Source: Amoebophrya sp. AT5.2
Lineage: Eukaryota > Sar > Dinophyceae > Syndiniales > Amoebophryaceae
NCBI GenBank assembly: GCA_005223375.1
Contig: RXOD01004554.1
Location: 1 to 20,552, forward strand
DNA: 20,552 bases
Direction of reading: 5' to 3'
Shown: piece after piece, positions 1-11,700 of the stretch
How the letters are laid out: each line of letters starts with the position of its first letter
Numbering within the stretch: position 1 is the stretch's first letter
Made by a program: the position numbers and the translations under genes
The notes under the pieces: generated by a model
The model's input: the letters and a program-made list of their open reading frames with translations, nothing else
Databases searched by the model: none
Told to the model about the DNA's origin: nothing

Positions 1-84
1 CCTAGTGCAGTCCGCCACTAAAGGAGACCCATCACGAAGTACTTACCAGTTGGCCACTTACCAGCTGGTCCGGTCATACACCTG
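1..84 (+). other. 5' flank of the cNMP-binding gene, possibly a truncated exon
   Basis: The frame of the ATG at 85 stays open upstream to a TAA at 19-21, and the stretch just before the ATG also reads like coding sequence. There are two possible acceptors, CCAG ending at 49 and CCAG ending at 64. The true exon may start at one of these, with the first exon(s) left of the window, or the ATG at 85 may be the real start. The sequence alone cannot decide. The octamer GTACTTAC, which is also used as a donor at 18191, occurs at 39-46. Confidence 0.35.
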
Positions 85-3000
85 ATGAAGGGCGTTCTGG
101 AACTGCAGTCGGAGGAGGAGGGCTACCTGATTCTGAGGGACAACGTCGAGCTGTGGCAGGTGACGCGGGAGCCGGAACAGGAGCTCGCGGACTACTGGGC
201 ACTGCCCATCCGCGAGCTGAACGTCGGGATACGTGCCAACGAAGTGAAGTCCATGGACGGGAAAGTCCGCAACAGAAGCTCGCTGCGAGCGGGCGTGGGG
301 CAGTCATCTGGGGGCGGAGCCGATGTAGTTGTACCTCCCACCACGGTCAGCAGGGGACCGGCTGGAGCCTCTTGTGTCGGCAGCAAGAACGCGGCTGGAA
401 ATGGAGCTCCTGCTGCGGGCGGCAGGATAAGCGTGGCCGCGATGGTAGCGACAACACCAAATAATAGCGAAGGAAGCTGCGGTGCCGGAGAAGTTGTAGA
501 CCACACCGCCGCGAAGAACGCGGAGGATCCGGCGGGAGGTCGTATCTCAAAGGACGCGGCAGAAGTTGTTGTTCTTGATGATGCAACTTCATCACCTTCA
601 CCGCCTACAACGGCTGCAGGGGACATAGATAAAGCCGAACCTGCAGACGAAGCGGCAGCATCGGTCCACAGCGAGATGTTGGTGGCGAAGCGCAGTTCTT
701 CGGGCTCTGCGAGAGCAGTAGAAAGGGTTCTCCGCGTCGCTCGCCGCATCCAGCTGGGCGTCGGAGATATCGTGAATGAACGCTTTTTGCTCCAGCTCGA
801 GAACTTGGATTTACTTCCCGACCAGCGGCAGTTCCTCGTCGTCCGCGGTTCCTCTCCGAATTCATCGGGTAGTAGTACAACAGCAACGTCTTCTGGTTCT
901 GACGAGGTGGCGTTGAAGTGCACGCTGGAGCAGTGGGAGGAGGCGCTGGGCCACGTGTACGATTCGGACCATTATTCGCATCCCGGCAGCTCCTTCGACC
1001 ACATCACGGCGGATGGGGTCGTTGGGAAGCAGACCACCTCGGTCGTGGGGGGCGGGGGCGCTGTCGTGGTCGTGGGGAAGCTGAAGACCACAACTACCTC
1101 CATTGCGGGGGCCCCGGAAGTAGACGAGCAGGGCGGTGTCAGTAGGAATGCCTCCATCGGCAAGTTCGGAAAGATGAAGACCCAGAGCACCATGCGGCTG
1201 GTGAAGATCCTGCTTGACCGCGCGGACGAGGTGCGCGCCTTCCTGGCCGCGAGCAGCATTGAGGGAAGTAGGACAAACGCGAACAGTCTCCACCTTGCAC
1301 CCAATGGCAATGCAAACGTAGACCCCAACATCAACAGCCCGAAATTCTCCCCCCCGGGGATCGGCGCGCAAGGCCCGGGGAACAGCATCGCACCGTGCGC
1401 GGTGGTGCAGACCACCAGCACGGGGGCCGCGGTGATCCCCAATCTCCCGATGGGGGCGTCCGCGACGATCATCAAAACCATGTCCTCCCGCATCGCAGCC
1501 GGAACAGGCAGCCCCCGCCAAGGAAACAATCGAAAGGCTGCTGGGGCCAATAATGCGAACAGCAATCGCGGTATCGGACCGCTAAGCAGCAGTATATTGA
1601 AAGGTGATGGCTCGCCAGGTGGAGCAAGCGCAACCCCAACGTCCGGAACTGCCGCGAATTTAGCGAGAGCGGCGATGACGACCAGCGAATTGAACTCCGA
1701 CGAGGAGGACGACGAAGACATGGGGCAGGGGAAGATGGGTCTCTGGGGGACGGATCTGTCGAAAATCCTGCACGGAGTCCGCCACGCGTACGCGGCGCTC
1801 TTGCGCCTCGACTGCTTCCAGGAGTGCACCGAAAGCTTCATCTACTCCCTGGCCCTGTACTGCACCGACCTGCGCACCTACATCCCCGGTACTTCTTTTT
1901 CGATTTTCGTATAGATTTCGTTCAAAAAAGTATGAAGATTTTTTGCGATCTCGTGCTCGTCAGCGCCTGCGGTGATTTACTTGATGCTGCACCAGGTGAG
2001 GCGATTATTCGTCAGGGCGACAGCGGTTCTTGGATGGGTCTTTTGCTTTCAGGCGTGGCTCACGTGGAGGTGGACCGAACCTCGGCGAACGGAAATGGGG
2101 CTGGTGGCGTCGGCGGAGCGCCGCTTGTCGGGAAACAGATGTCGGCTTTAGCCGTGAGCAAAGGGGGGCTGCGCACCCTGCCAACCGCCACTTTCGGCGG
2201 GAGCGCCCCCGGGCAGCACGAGGACACCAGCTCGTCGGCCGCTGGTGCTGGAGGAACCACTACAAATAATACGGGCCACAACGTAGGAGCCAACATCGAG
2301 GACGCGAGCCTTCCTCCATCCCGCAAGATCTTCGTTCGCTCGTTGTTCGAGGGCGCCATCTTCGGCGAGCTTTCCCTGCTCGGCATTGCCAACGTCCGCT
2401 CCGCCACCATTACCGCCAAGCAGACCACAGACGTGTGCATCGTGCGGCGCGCCGATCTGAACCTGCTGCTGCAGAGGTTCCCCGACGCGGCCGCGACGTT
2501 GGGTCGGCTCGCGCGGTACCGCATCCGCGAGTTTTTTGTGGCCCATCCGCAGGAGGCCAAAATGCTCCGGGACCTGGGCGTCTTCAAGCAGCAGTGCGCG
2601 CCCGAGTTTTTGGATTTGCTGCAAAAGAAGGTCACTTTGAAGTTCTTCGGAGCGGGCGACGTGATAGTGACGGAGCGGTCAAGGAGCGACGGCTGCATGT
2701 ACGTGATCCAGTTTGGCGCCTGCAACGTGTCCATCCGCGGGACGACCATCGCAACCCTGCAGGACGGAGAGTACTTCGGGGAGCAAACCGCGCTCGGCAT
2801 GAGCGACGTGTACTAACACATAAAGCTGCAATATAAATGTAAATCTTCGTCTTCCGATCGACCGAACAAGATCATTCTAAATTTCTAAATCATTTCGTCG
2901 ATGCAGCGAAATAGTATCTTCGCACGGAGGCAGTCAACATTTGGAGTTCATCTTTCAAAAACGAATGCCAAGTAAAAGTTGGGACCGATCGATGTTGAGG

Positions 3001-5475
3001 GGGCTGAAGGAGAGTTGCGTCGGGGGTAACACAACCGGGCCACCTCATAGGGGGTAGAGGACTCGATATCGATTAGACAGTAAGCAAGCATATCTATCAG
3101 TTTCAATTTTGGGCTTTCGAGTTGTCGGAAGCCCATGATCCGAAAGAACAAAAATCCACTGGACGCGACATATCCAGATCGACATCACCAGGTACACCGC
3201 GACCGTGACAGCGGCTTCCATTTGTCTTGTGCACGTGCTTTCTCGCGACTCGATCCAGGAGGCTTTGAAGGTGTGTCCCTCCGAGCTGAAGATCTTCAAG
3301 AACGTGGCGGGCAGCCCAACGCACGCGTTGAGGCTGAGCCAGATTCCCTTCTTCCAGGACCTGGACCCGGCGCTGTGCAACATCCTGCAAGAAACCACCA
3401 TGGACGACATGCTCTTCATGCCGGGAGACGTGATCGTGCAGGAAAACGCACTCGCAGACAGCATGCTGTTGCTGCAGAGCGGAAACGTACTACATCAACC
3501 TATGGAATTATTCTTTCAATTCTTGTCCTGAGTCAAACTGGTACGTAGTTGTGTAGGAAGGTGGAGCGATTTTTTTTTGTCCTAGCTATCTATGGCCGCT
3601 GCCCTGGTAAAGGTGATCGCGAACATCATGCTTGCAGTACTTAGCCGCTATTAAGAGGACCACAAACTAACGAAGAGACCAGAGTGAGAGAGGCTGTGGT
3701 CTTCGTGTACCTGTTGTACGTGTATGTAAGAAGAGCTTTTCTTGAAGATTAAGATTTAAAAAGTACCTACTTTACCTTAACCTTACCTGCTTTAGGTTTA
3801 GATGGAGATCTTGTCCTCTCTTCAGGTGGACGTGTTGGTGAATCGGGGGCACCACAAGGTGCGTGAGATCGCTGCGCCCCCCGTGCAGACTTTCGGCGAG
3901 TTTTCGCTCGTGGAGGGGTGGAGCTCCAAGCGCACCGCCACGCTGAAGGCCACGTCCGTCTGCTACGCGCAGGTGCTGCACCGTTCGGTGGTGAAGAACG
4001 TGCTGCAGCGGGATTTTCCAACCGAGGTCCGCAAGTTCGAGACGCTCGCCGCGAAGCACCTGCACCAGCTGCCGCCGAGCGGAAACCTGTACCTCGACAT
4101 ACCGCTGTTCCGGGATTCCCCGAGCCGGTTCTTGTACAAACTGGACCTGTTTTCGGAGCGGTGTATCTTCTACACGGGGGACATAATCCTGAGCCCCGGC
4201 GGCGGGGCCGATGAAGAGCAGGCCCTTACTCGCGACGAGCTCGAGGAGGTCGAGGTCGCGGAAGAATTAGAAGACGAGGTGGACGACACGAGCGCAGACC
4301 AAGAAGTAGACAGTGGTTCTGCGGTCGTGGACCACGAGGTGACTGGCAAGAAAAGAAGTTCGAAGTCGAAGAAAAAAGAGTCGAAGGACAAAGCTGGTGC
4401 GGGGGATGATGCTGGTGCAGCTGCTGGAGGTGGTGGAAAAGATACTCAAATGCCAGTTGGGAAGAAGGTCTCCGGGCGACGCCGCTCCGCCGACGGCGGG
4501 TTTACTGGTAGTACGTCGACGAACTCGCCGATATCGCGCCACGACAGCATCGAAGGAGGGCGCGCTCTTGGCACCGCTTCCATCGACGTCGGCCACCTCT
4601 CCCGCTCCCGCGACGTGGCGCGCAAAACGATTGCCTCCGCGGACGAGATTCCGGACGACCTCGCTTGGGCGCAGAAAAAGTCAAAAAAGCCGAAGTCCCG
4701 CAGGGGCGGACAGGCACAGCAAGGAGGAGCATCGCCTTCCTCACCAGGAGAGAAAACTCCAGGAAATGGTAGTGCTGCGGCGCCGTCCAGCCCCTTTAAC
4801 ACGAGCCACCAGTCTAGCTTCAAGCGGCCAGAGGACTTCCAAGCGCTTTTCATGCTCCTCAAGGGCGAGGTCGAGGTTTTGCATGGCAACAAGGTGATTT
4901 CCGTGCTCAAGACCGGTGACACGTTTGGCGAGATCTTCGCGTTGGGCCTGCGCAGGGACCGCGTCGCCACCATCCGCGCCAAGACCCTCTGTGATGTGCT
5001 TTCGGTGGAGAAATCCGCCCTGGACGCGGCTCTCGCGGAATTCCCGGAGGAGCGCACGCGACTCGAAGCCACGGCCCTGGAACGCATGGTGGAGTTTGCA
5101 GTGAAAACAGGCGTCCCTCTCCCCGACGAACAGTGCGCAACCACCTCCATGGCGCTCACAAACGCGATACAGAAACAGAAATCTGAGGCAAGGATTTCCT
5201 TCAACAGAATGGCGAGCTTGGGTGGATCTGGATCGTCAGGGGATGCTGACAGTGCTGGGGGGCCACCGCTGTTGCGCGAAGACGAAGTGACGATGATGCT
5301 CGGAGGCAAAGCGCCGGATCACGTCCTGCAGCAACAAATGGGCGAGGGCACTGGTGGTGGTTTCGGGAACAAGCAAGCTTCGCTGATGAAGAAGCAACTC
5401 TCATTCAAAGCCATGGGAGACGAAAAATCGACGCGGGAACAGAAAATCAAAGACATGTTCGGAGATGGTATCTGA
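85..5475 (+). CDS. Protein with four tandem cyclic-nucleotide-binding domains (4 exons, 1520 aa, no kinase)
   Basis: Exons 85-1888, 1996-2809, 3192-3486 and 3826-5475 join in frame into 1520 codons plus stop. Residues 1-580 are mostly low complexity (Gly/Ala/Ser/Thr). Four cNMP-binding (CAP_ED-type) folds follow at about 585-775, 792-905, 924-1040 and 1063-1396. The phosphate-binding cassettes start with FGE: E726 with R736 in domain 1, E864 in domain 2 where the Arg is replaced by V873/Y874, E996 with R1007 in domain 3, and E1340 with R1350 in domain 4. In PKA/PKG-type domains Glu binds the ribose 2'-OH and Arg the cyclic phosphate, so domain 2 is probably non-binding or altered. Domain 1 has a Gly-rich insertion of about 75 residues before its cassette. 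Domain 4 has an insertion of about 210 residues (acidic, then Lys/Ser-rich) between its second and third strands. No kinase or channel segment is visible. Role by inference: cAMP/cGMP sensor or scaffold. The 5' end may be missing, and the 3' end may splice on into the next frame (see 5468-5624). Confidence 0.8.
1889..1995 (+). other. Intron 1 of the cNMP-binding gene (107 bp)
   Basis: The donor is CCCCG|GTACTT and the acceptor CACCAG|GTGAGG. Splicing in phase 1 joins TYIP to GEAIIRQGD, giving the usual P-G-E-x-I-x-x-x-G-D start of a cNMP-binding barrel. Without splicing, the upstream frame stops at 1912-1914. Confidence 0.85.
2810..3191 (+). other. Intron 2 of the cNMP-binding gene (382 bp)
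   Basis: The donor is GACGT|GTACTA and the acceptor CACCAG|GTACAC. The join (phase 2) fuses FGEQTALGMSDV to YTATVTA, completing the second phosphate-binding cassette. The split falls exactly where the conserved Arg would be. The tetramer GTAC is present at both exon-intron borders. Confidence 0.85.
3487..3825 (+). other. Intron 3 of the cNMP-binding gene (339 bp)
   Basis: The donor is GAAAC|GTACTA and the acceptor CTTCAG|GTGGAC, phase 0. The join gives LLLQSGN-VDVLVNRG, the expected strand-turn-strand of a cNMP domain. The 3' part is AT-rich, with pyrimidine stretches before the acceptor. Confidence 0.85.
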
Positions 5476-5624
5476 TGCCACGGGTGGAAGTTTCGTTCTG
5501 ACTTTGAGTTTTGCGTTCTTTGGCTATGGCTTTGGAGTTGTCGTCGACGCACGTGGTCCTCGTGTCATTTACTTATTTTTCTTGCGCAATCCCGTTGCCG
5601 GTTGTGTGTAAGTATAGCCGTCAG
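5468..5624 (+). other. Candidate intron joining the cNMP gene to the following 2441-codon frame (157 bp)
   Basis: A donor GATG|GTATCT lies 5 nt before the in-frame TGA at 5473-5475, and an acceptor GTCAG|AGGTC lies upstream of the next frame. Excision is in frame (phase 1). The next frame is open upstream from 5618 through its first ATG at 5705, with coding-like content (VEKFLKTTDPTPS) before that ATG. Against it: the base after the acceptor is A rather than the G seen elsewhere, and no domain spans the join. If spliced, the product would be about 3986 aa. If not, 5476-5704 is a short intergenic gap. Confidence 0.45.
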
Positions 5625-5704
5625 AGGTCGAGAAGTTTCTAAAAACTACAGATCCAACGCCCAGTAACTCCGCCGCTAAAGCTGAAGCGTCTGATGAGGC
5701 GCCG

Positions 5705-8700
5705 ATGGATGAGGAGGCGGAAGAAATTGCGCGGATCCGAAAGCACCTTCAGCTCGTGAACCACGATCCCGACTTCGACCGCTACCCCAAAATATCCCGC
5801 CTCATCGACGTTTTCCACTTGGAACGGGACGCGGGCGGCTCGCCTGCCCACAACCTCCATCACAGGCTGTCTTCCTCTTTATCGACCCGAGTAAATAACC
5901 GCCCGGCTTCCCAGGGCGCCCTCCTCGGAGGCTCATCGACATCTGCTTCCCGTGTTGCAGGTGGAGAGTCTCAACATCGTCATCCACACCATCTCCATCC
6001 GGGAGCTCCGCCCACAAATAAACAGAGCGAGTTTGCGAGTGCTCTAGAGCGCTTCAACGCGGGATTCGTGTTGTCCCGGTTGTTTGTCGACGAGAGCGGG
6101 GCGCACCTGCCACTGCCAATAGTATCCGACGAAACCAAGGTAGCAGAGAGTGCGAGCCTCGTGAGCAAACATCTGGCAGAGGAAAAGGAGGGTGCAGCAT
6201 CCGATGCATCGGTGTCGGGAACAACTTCAACTGCGGCGGCAGCTGCAAGAAAAGAGACAAAGGACGATGAGAGTTCGCTGAGTGAAGGATTCAAAGCGGT
6301 CGAGGAACTGGCGGAAAGCAACGGGATGAACGACGAAACTGTGAAAAAGCACAAGAGCCACCGGCGCCATAGCACCATTATTGCGGTGGACGAGGAGAAG
6401 ACCAACACGGAAAACGACAACGCATCTGATGAAACCGTCGTGAAGAAGAAGTCGTCTGCGTCGGCGCGCGCCAAGGCGGGGTTCAGGAATAATCGGAAGA
6501 CTGTAACGTTTTGCGCTGGAGGATCCGAGGACGAGGAGGAGCCGGATCTTGACAAGGAGGACGAGGACGTGCTGGATTCAGATACTATCGCTCGGGCGCC
6601 CACGCCGTTCGCTCGGGAAGAGGACGGAGAAGAGGCGCTAAACGTCGTCGTGCCCCCTCCTGGAAATTTCACCGCTCTCCAGAAGCTCTCTGAGCCGCTC
6701 GCGGAGATCATCCAGAATGGAGTTGCAAAGATTCACGCCCACCTCCCCACTTCGCATACCCTGGACCGACCCGCGAAACACATTCACAACCTGCTGGGAG
6801 GTGGTGCAACTGCAACTGGGGGCGGGAAGAAAACGAGAATGCTCGCTGGCGACATCATTTTGGACGCGATTCTGAACAAGTCGACAACGGAGGGGCTGAC
6901 GGTAGGCACGATTTTGGAGCAGTTGTCCACGCAGCTGAGCCTGGAGGAGGAAGCCACCTATGCCGTGCGCAAGGAATCGGAAGCCATGAAACTCGTCCCG
7001 GTCCCTGCGAAGAACGAGAACGTCGTGGTGGGAAAGGGAAACGCCGTTATGTCCTCTTCGCCGGCCGACCACGTCGGGACGAGCCCGAACAAGCTCCTTG
7101 TTTTCAGTCCGATGACCACCGCTGTGAAGGAAACTACCGTGACGTCGCCAGGTGGTTCGTTTATGCAGGACGGTGAGCAGGCCAGAGGCCCCCGCGGAAA
7201 AAACACAACAAGTCCCAATCAGTTACTCAAAGAGCATCTGGAAAAGCGGCAAATTGGCGGACGGTCCTCTGGGACGGGAGCTACGCGTCGCTGCGGTGCA
7301 GGAGCTACCAAGATCGGAGGATCGCAGGTGAAAACCCGCAAGCTGTTGGAGAATCGGGAATCGGAGCGCATCGCGAAGATGTTCCACGGGGAGTCACCAT
7401 TGTCCAGACCTGCAAGTCCGGTTCTTCGCGTCGAATCCCCCCGAGCGCTGAGTCGAGGAGTTGCGAGGAACGCGGCAGCACAACAGTTTTCCTCTGGCGA
7501 CGAAACGTCCTCGTGTCAGGACCCGGTCTGGCAACGAGCGGGTGGTTCATCGGTTCAGCACCAGAACAGCACCTCCCGACATCAACATAGCTCCCAGGTG
7601 GACCACCCGCACCCCCTCGCTCCAATCTCCAACTCCAATCAGGCCAGGCTCGCCTTCGTCCGATCCAGGAATGTGCAGAAGAGCTTGCTCCGGCACGAAC
7701 GAGAGATGCGTGAGTACCTGATCGAAAAGGGCCGCCGCGGCGTGGATCTCTTCTACTACCACCGCTCGGACGGGGGTCGCAGCCGGAAGACCGAGGAGGA
7801 GAAACGGCGCAGGCCCGTGTCGCCGAACAGCCACCTGGCAAAAATGCTGCTGGCGCACTCGGCTGCAAACGTGTTCATGCAGAATCCTGCATTATTCGGC
7901 GCGCGCGACATCGAAATCGTGGAGCCGGAGGAAGACGTGCAAAGGCAACTGCAACAGGAACGAGAGGACACAAATGATGAAGGCCACGCCCTGGCCACAA
8001 AAATAACGAAGAACGAGCAGAAAGCCAAAGTGCTAGTTGGCGTCTGTCCCGGCACCAATGCGGATGGAAAGAACAGCTTGGAGACGTTGCTAGACGCGAA
8101 TTGGGGCGGCTTTTATGGTACCGCTTCCGGCGCCGGTCGCGGGGGTAACATTCAGATGATTCCGCATCGGGAGCGAGAACTGATGCGACTCCTCGACCGG
8201 GAGCGCGCTTTGCGGCTGCTGGCGTCACGCGACCCCCCGGTGGCACAGCAGCGGTCGGTCTCCGCGGGCGATGTGGGAGTGGGCCCGCTCGACGCGACGG
8301 AGGTTCGGCGGGAGAACTCCGCTTCCCGCATGTCGCGCAACATGGCAGGAGGTGGTCGAGAACGAACTTCATCTTCCGGTGGAGCAGGAAATAACGCCAC
8401 GACCAGATCATTCGGCCGCACCGCCAGCGCGAGTCCGTCGAGACGTCGGGGCACAACATCAGCTACCACGGGGTCGAAGCAAAAGGCAAATGTTTTTCAC
8501 GGCGGCCTGATTCCCACCGGCGAGAAAAAGCGTGGGAGTCTCCGGCAAACCGAAATTTTGGCGGCGGTCGACGCGGGGCGCGCGTTTATGCTTCTCGGGA
8601 AGCGCAGCAAGGAAAAAGCAGCGGCGGATCGGCAGGCGGCGCAACCTAGTGGACGAGGAGGTGGAGCATCAGGGCAGCAGATCGACCACCGCCGCTCTAG

Positions 8701-11700
8701 CCGAGGAAAGGCCTCCGACTTCGCAACACAGCAGTTGCTGGAACAATTGAACCTCCCGGCGGAAGTTGAGACTGATGAAGATGTCAACCAGCAATTGCCG
8801 CATATCATCGGCACGGAACGTCCGGAAGGAAGTCTTCAGAACCAGAAGATGATGAAGCCGACTACAACTACTTCTAGATCTTCGTATGATTTGAGTAATC
8901 GTCGCGCCTCCGCCGCAGACATGCTCCACGGAATCGAATTCGCGAACAAAATGCACGCCAAGTACAACGGAGGCGGGGGAAGTCCTGCTCCTGGTCCTCC
9001 GCGCGGCGGGACGGTTCCCATGTCCTCGCGGAAGAACAAGAACAGAGCAACTACCCAGAACCTGCAGCCGCTCGACGAGCTCATGGCGGCACCTCCTCAG
9101 TTCGCCGGCAGCGGTGGTGCGCTGCTAGAGCTAGACCACCACAACTGGCGCCAGCTCGAGGAGAAACTGCTGCAGCCAGAAGACGACGCACGAGGCCGCG
9201 CAGCTGCTCTCCTGCTCGATGGGCAGCAGCTTCTCGGCTTGGACCAAAACCACGAAGAAAAGTTCATGGTGGGGTCGGATTTGCTGCGCGACGAGGACGT
9301 CGGCGTCGGCGAAGGTGACGTCGAGGTCGAGCCGCAGCCCGCATCGGGCAAGGTGATGAAAATCAATTTTTCATCAGATGCCGAAAAAAAATGCATGCAG
9401 AAGGAGCAGCCGAACCTCACGACCCCGGAAGAAATTCTCGCCCTGCGGCGGAACCCGGCGGTAGGCTTCGTCGGAGCGATGGAAGCTTCGTCGAAGAACG
9501 ACGAAGATCAACATCAAGTAGTTCATGAAAACGACAAAGACGACGACCACCAGCACGAGCCGGCTCTCGTCGGCCACACCAAATCTGCGGTCGCGCGCAA
9601 GCAGGATTTGGAATACGTGAAGAAGCGGTCAGAGAAATTTTCCGAGGAGGAGAAGAAGATGGACGAAGCCAGCTACTTGCTCGAACTGTCCAAAGACATG
9701 ATGGCGAAGACGAAGGCCCCTCTAGTCGAGTTGTGCAACGGAAATCGGAACCTCGCGAGTCTGAGTCCGAAGGGCTTCCGCAGCGCGATTGTTTTCAACC
9801 CGAATCTCTCGAAAGACGGCTCCATTGAGGACGGCGCCCACCTTGATCCTGCGGCGGTGGACGAAATCGAGGACTTCATCACGGGCGGAGGTGCAATTGT
9901 AGCAGGTGAAGCTGGATCGTCATCATTACCACCTCCTGGTGGTGGAAGCGGAACCGGCAGCACGTCGCTTCCGCTCGCTACTGTGCCGCGAACACGGGTT
10001 TCGGGCGGTCGGAGTTCTGCTTCTATAGGGATGAAGACAGAAGGATTACAGAAGGAGCCATCCTTAATCGAGTCGCAGATTGACGACATTGTTGACCAGA
10101 TGTTCGTCGACGAGGTGGATGGGCTTTCTGGAGGTGTTGAAAACGGAAAGTCAACTGCAGGCAATAACAACAAGAAAAAGGCTCAAGAACAAGAAAACAA
10201 GGGAGACTTGCCGACGCTGCTGCAGGAGATGGAGCAACAAGATGGGGCGCAGCACAATATGGGGCACCAACTACTACAGCAATGCAGCGGTCTCGGTCAC
10301 ACCGAGCACCCAGGAGCAAAGAAAGGTACTAAAAAAAGCAGTGTGAGCTGCACCCTGGATCTGATGGATGAGGACAACGCATCTATGGGCGGGAAATTTC
10401 CCGCGCCGCCGCCGACGTGCACGAGCGGGAAAAAACACTTGCTCCAGCACTTCGGCTCCTCCGAAATGGACCTGCTGCTCGAGAATCTGCAGGACCGGGA
10501 AGATCTGCGCATTGCAGATCATGCTGTTGACAGCGACGATATCGGCGATGAGGAAGAGTTGTCTAATATGACGATCAGAAAGAGCAAGAGCTCTATAATG
10601 GAGCGACCGAGAGCTGCCGCGGAGTCGTGTCTGGTCGTGGGAAAAACATTGTCGGAAAACAGTGCCTCCCGGAGCCGACCGTCCTCGAGAACAAATGCCG
10701 CGGCTGGAGGTATGATGATCGCGCAGCAGCAGCAAACGAGCACGACGGCCCCGGCCACGTCGCGAACACCCGGCGCGACAGGAGGCACCAGCACAGGAGC
10801 AGCTTCCTCCGCTACCAGAATGAACCACCATCAGCACCAGAAGCAGCAGAAAAAGTCGCAGGGCCCGAGGATGCTGTGGAAGGACGAGCTGCAGCAGGAA
10901 GCCGTCCACCGAGCGCTCGCGAAGTCGTTGGGTCGCGATCCTTGTTCGGGCAATGATGGGAAGGCGAGCAGCGAGATGAAAGACAAGAGGCGCAAGAAGC
11001 AAGTCACTGGACTCGGACCCCGTGGCCGGGGTCCTACGTCGACGTCCTCTAGGAGTACAACGACAGTATTTGGAGGAGGGGCGGCTTTGGAAGCAAGCAG
11101 CTTCAACGAACTTGGTCTCCCGGAAGTAGATAACCTCTATTTTGACGAAGAACTCGCGACCACCAACTTTTCCGGTGTCCTGAGCCTGACGACCAATTCG
11201 ATCACGAAGCAGCAGTCTTTCCGTGACTCCGTCTCCGACGACAGAAATACAACCACGGGAGGAGAAACTGGAACAAATAAAGGCCCGGCCGACTTTGACG
11301 ACGACGAAGTTACAATATCGCAGGCGATGGGCCACCGAAGGTCTCTGGGCGGGGCAGCGGCAGGAGCGCGCGGCGGTGGAAACGCTGGGAATAGAGATGC
11401 GACCAGCGGTGCAGCTGCGGATGACAGCAGACGCGCCGGCGACGCTTCTAGCGGCTCCACACGAACATCAAAAGCCCCGCCGAGAAGTCCATCGCACGAA
11501 CCGCTCCAACCACAAGGTCCTCAACATCTTCCAGACGGAATGGTGACTGGAAACGAGTACCATCTTGCGCAGAAGTTTGGGGGCCGCTCCGAGGAGGACA
11601 ACGAGCTGGAGCTGTTCGCCAAGACAAAGTCAGAGCGCGGGCAGATTGCGGCTGGGATGTTTCGTCGCGACTCCTTCGGCACCAGCTCTCTGGGACTGTT

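Noticed and set aside
192..1841. Long antisense open frames opposite exon 1 of the cNMP gene (up to 289 codons)
   Set aside because: They mirror GC-rich third positions of the sense gene, have low-complexity Pro/Ser/Arg-rich products and no family motifs.
3111..3134. Hairpin GGGCTT...AAGCCC inside intron 2 of the cNMP gene
   Set aside because: The stem is short and is not at the intron ends; no sign of a functional RNA.
10389..10404. A perfect 16-bp palindrome GCGGGAAATTTCCCGC, similar to an E2F-type site
   Set aside because: It is deep inside the long coding frame with no second site or promoter context; probably chance.
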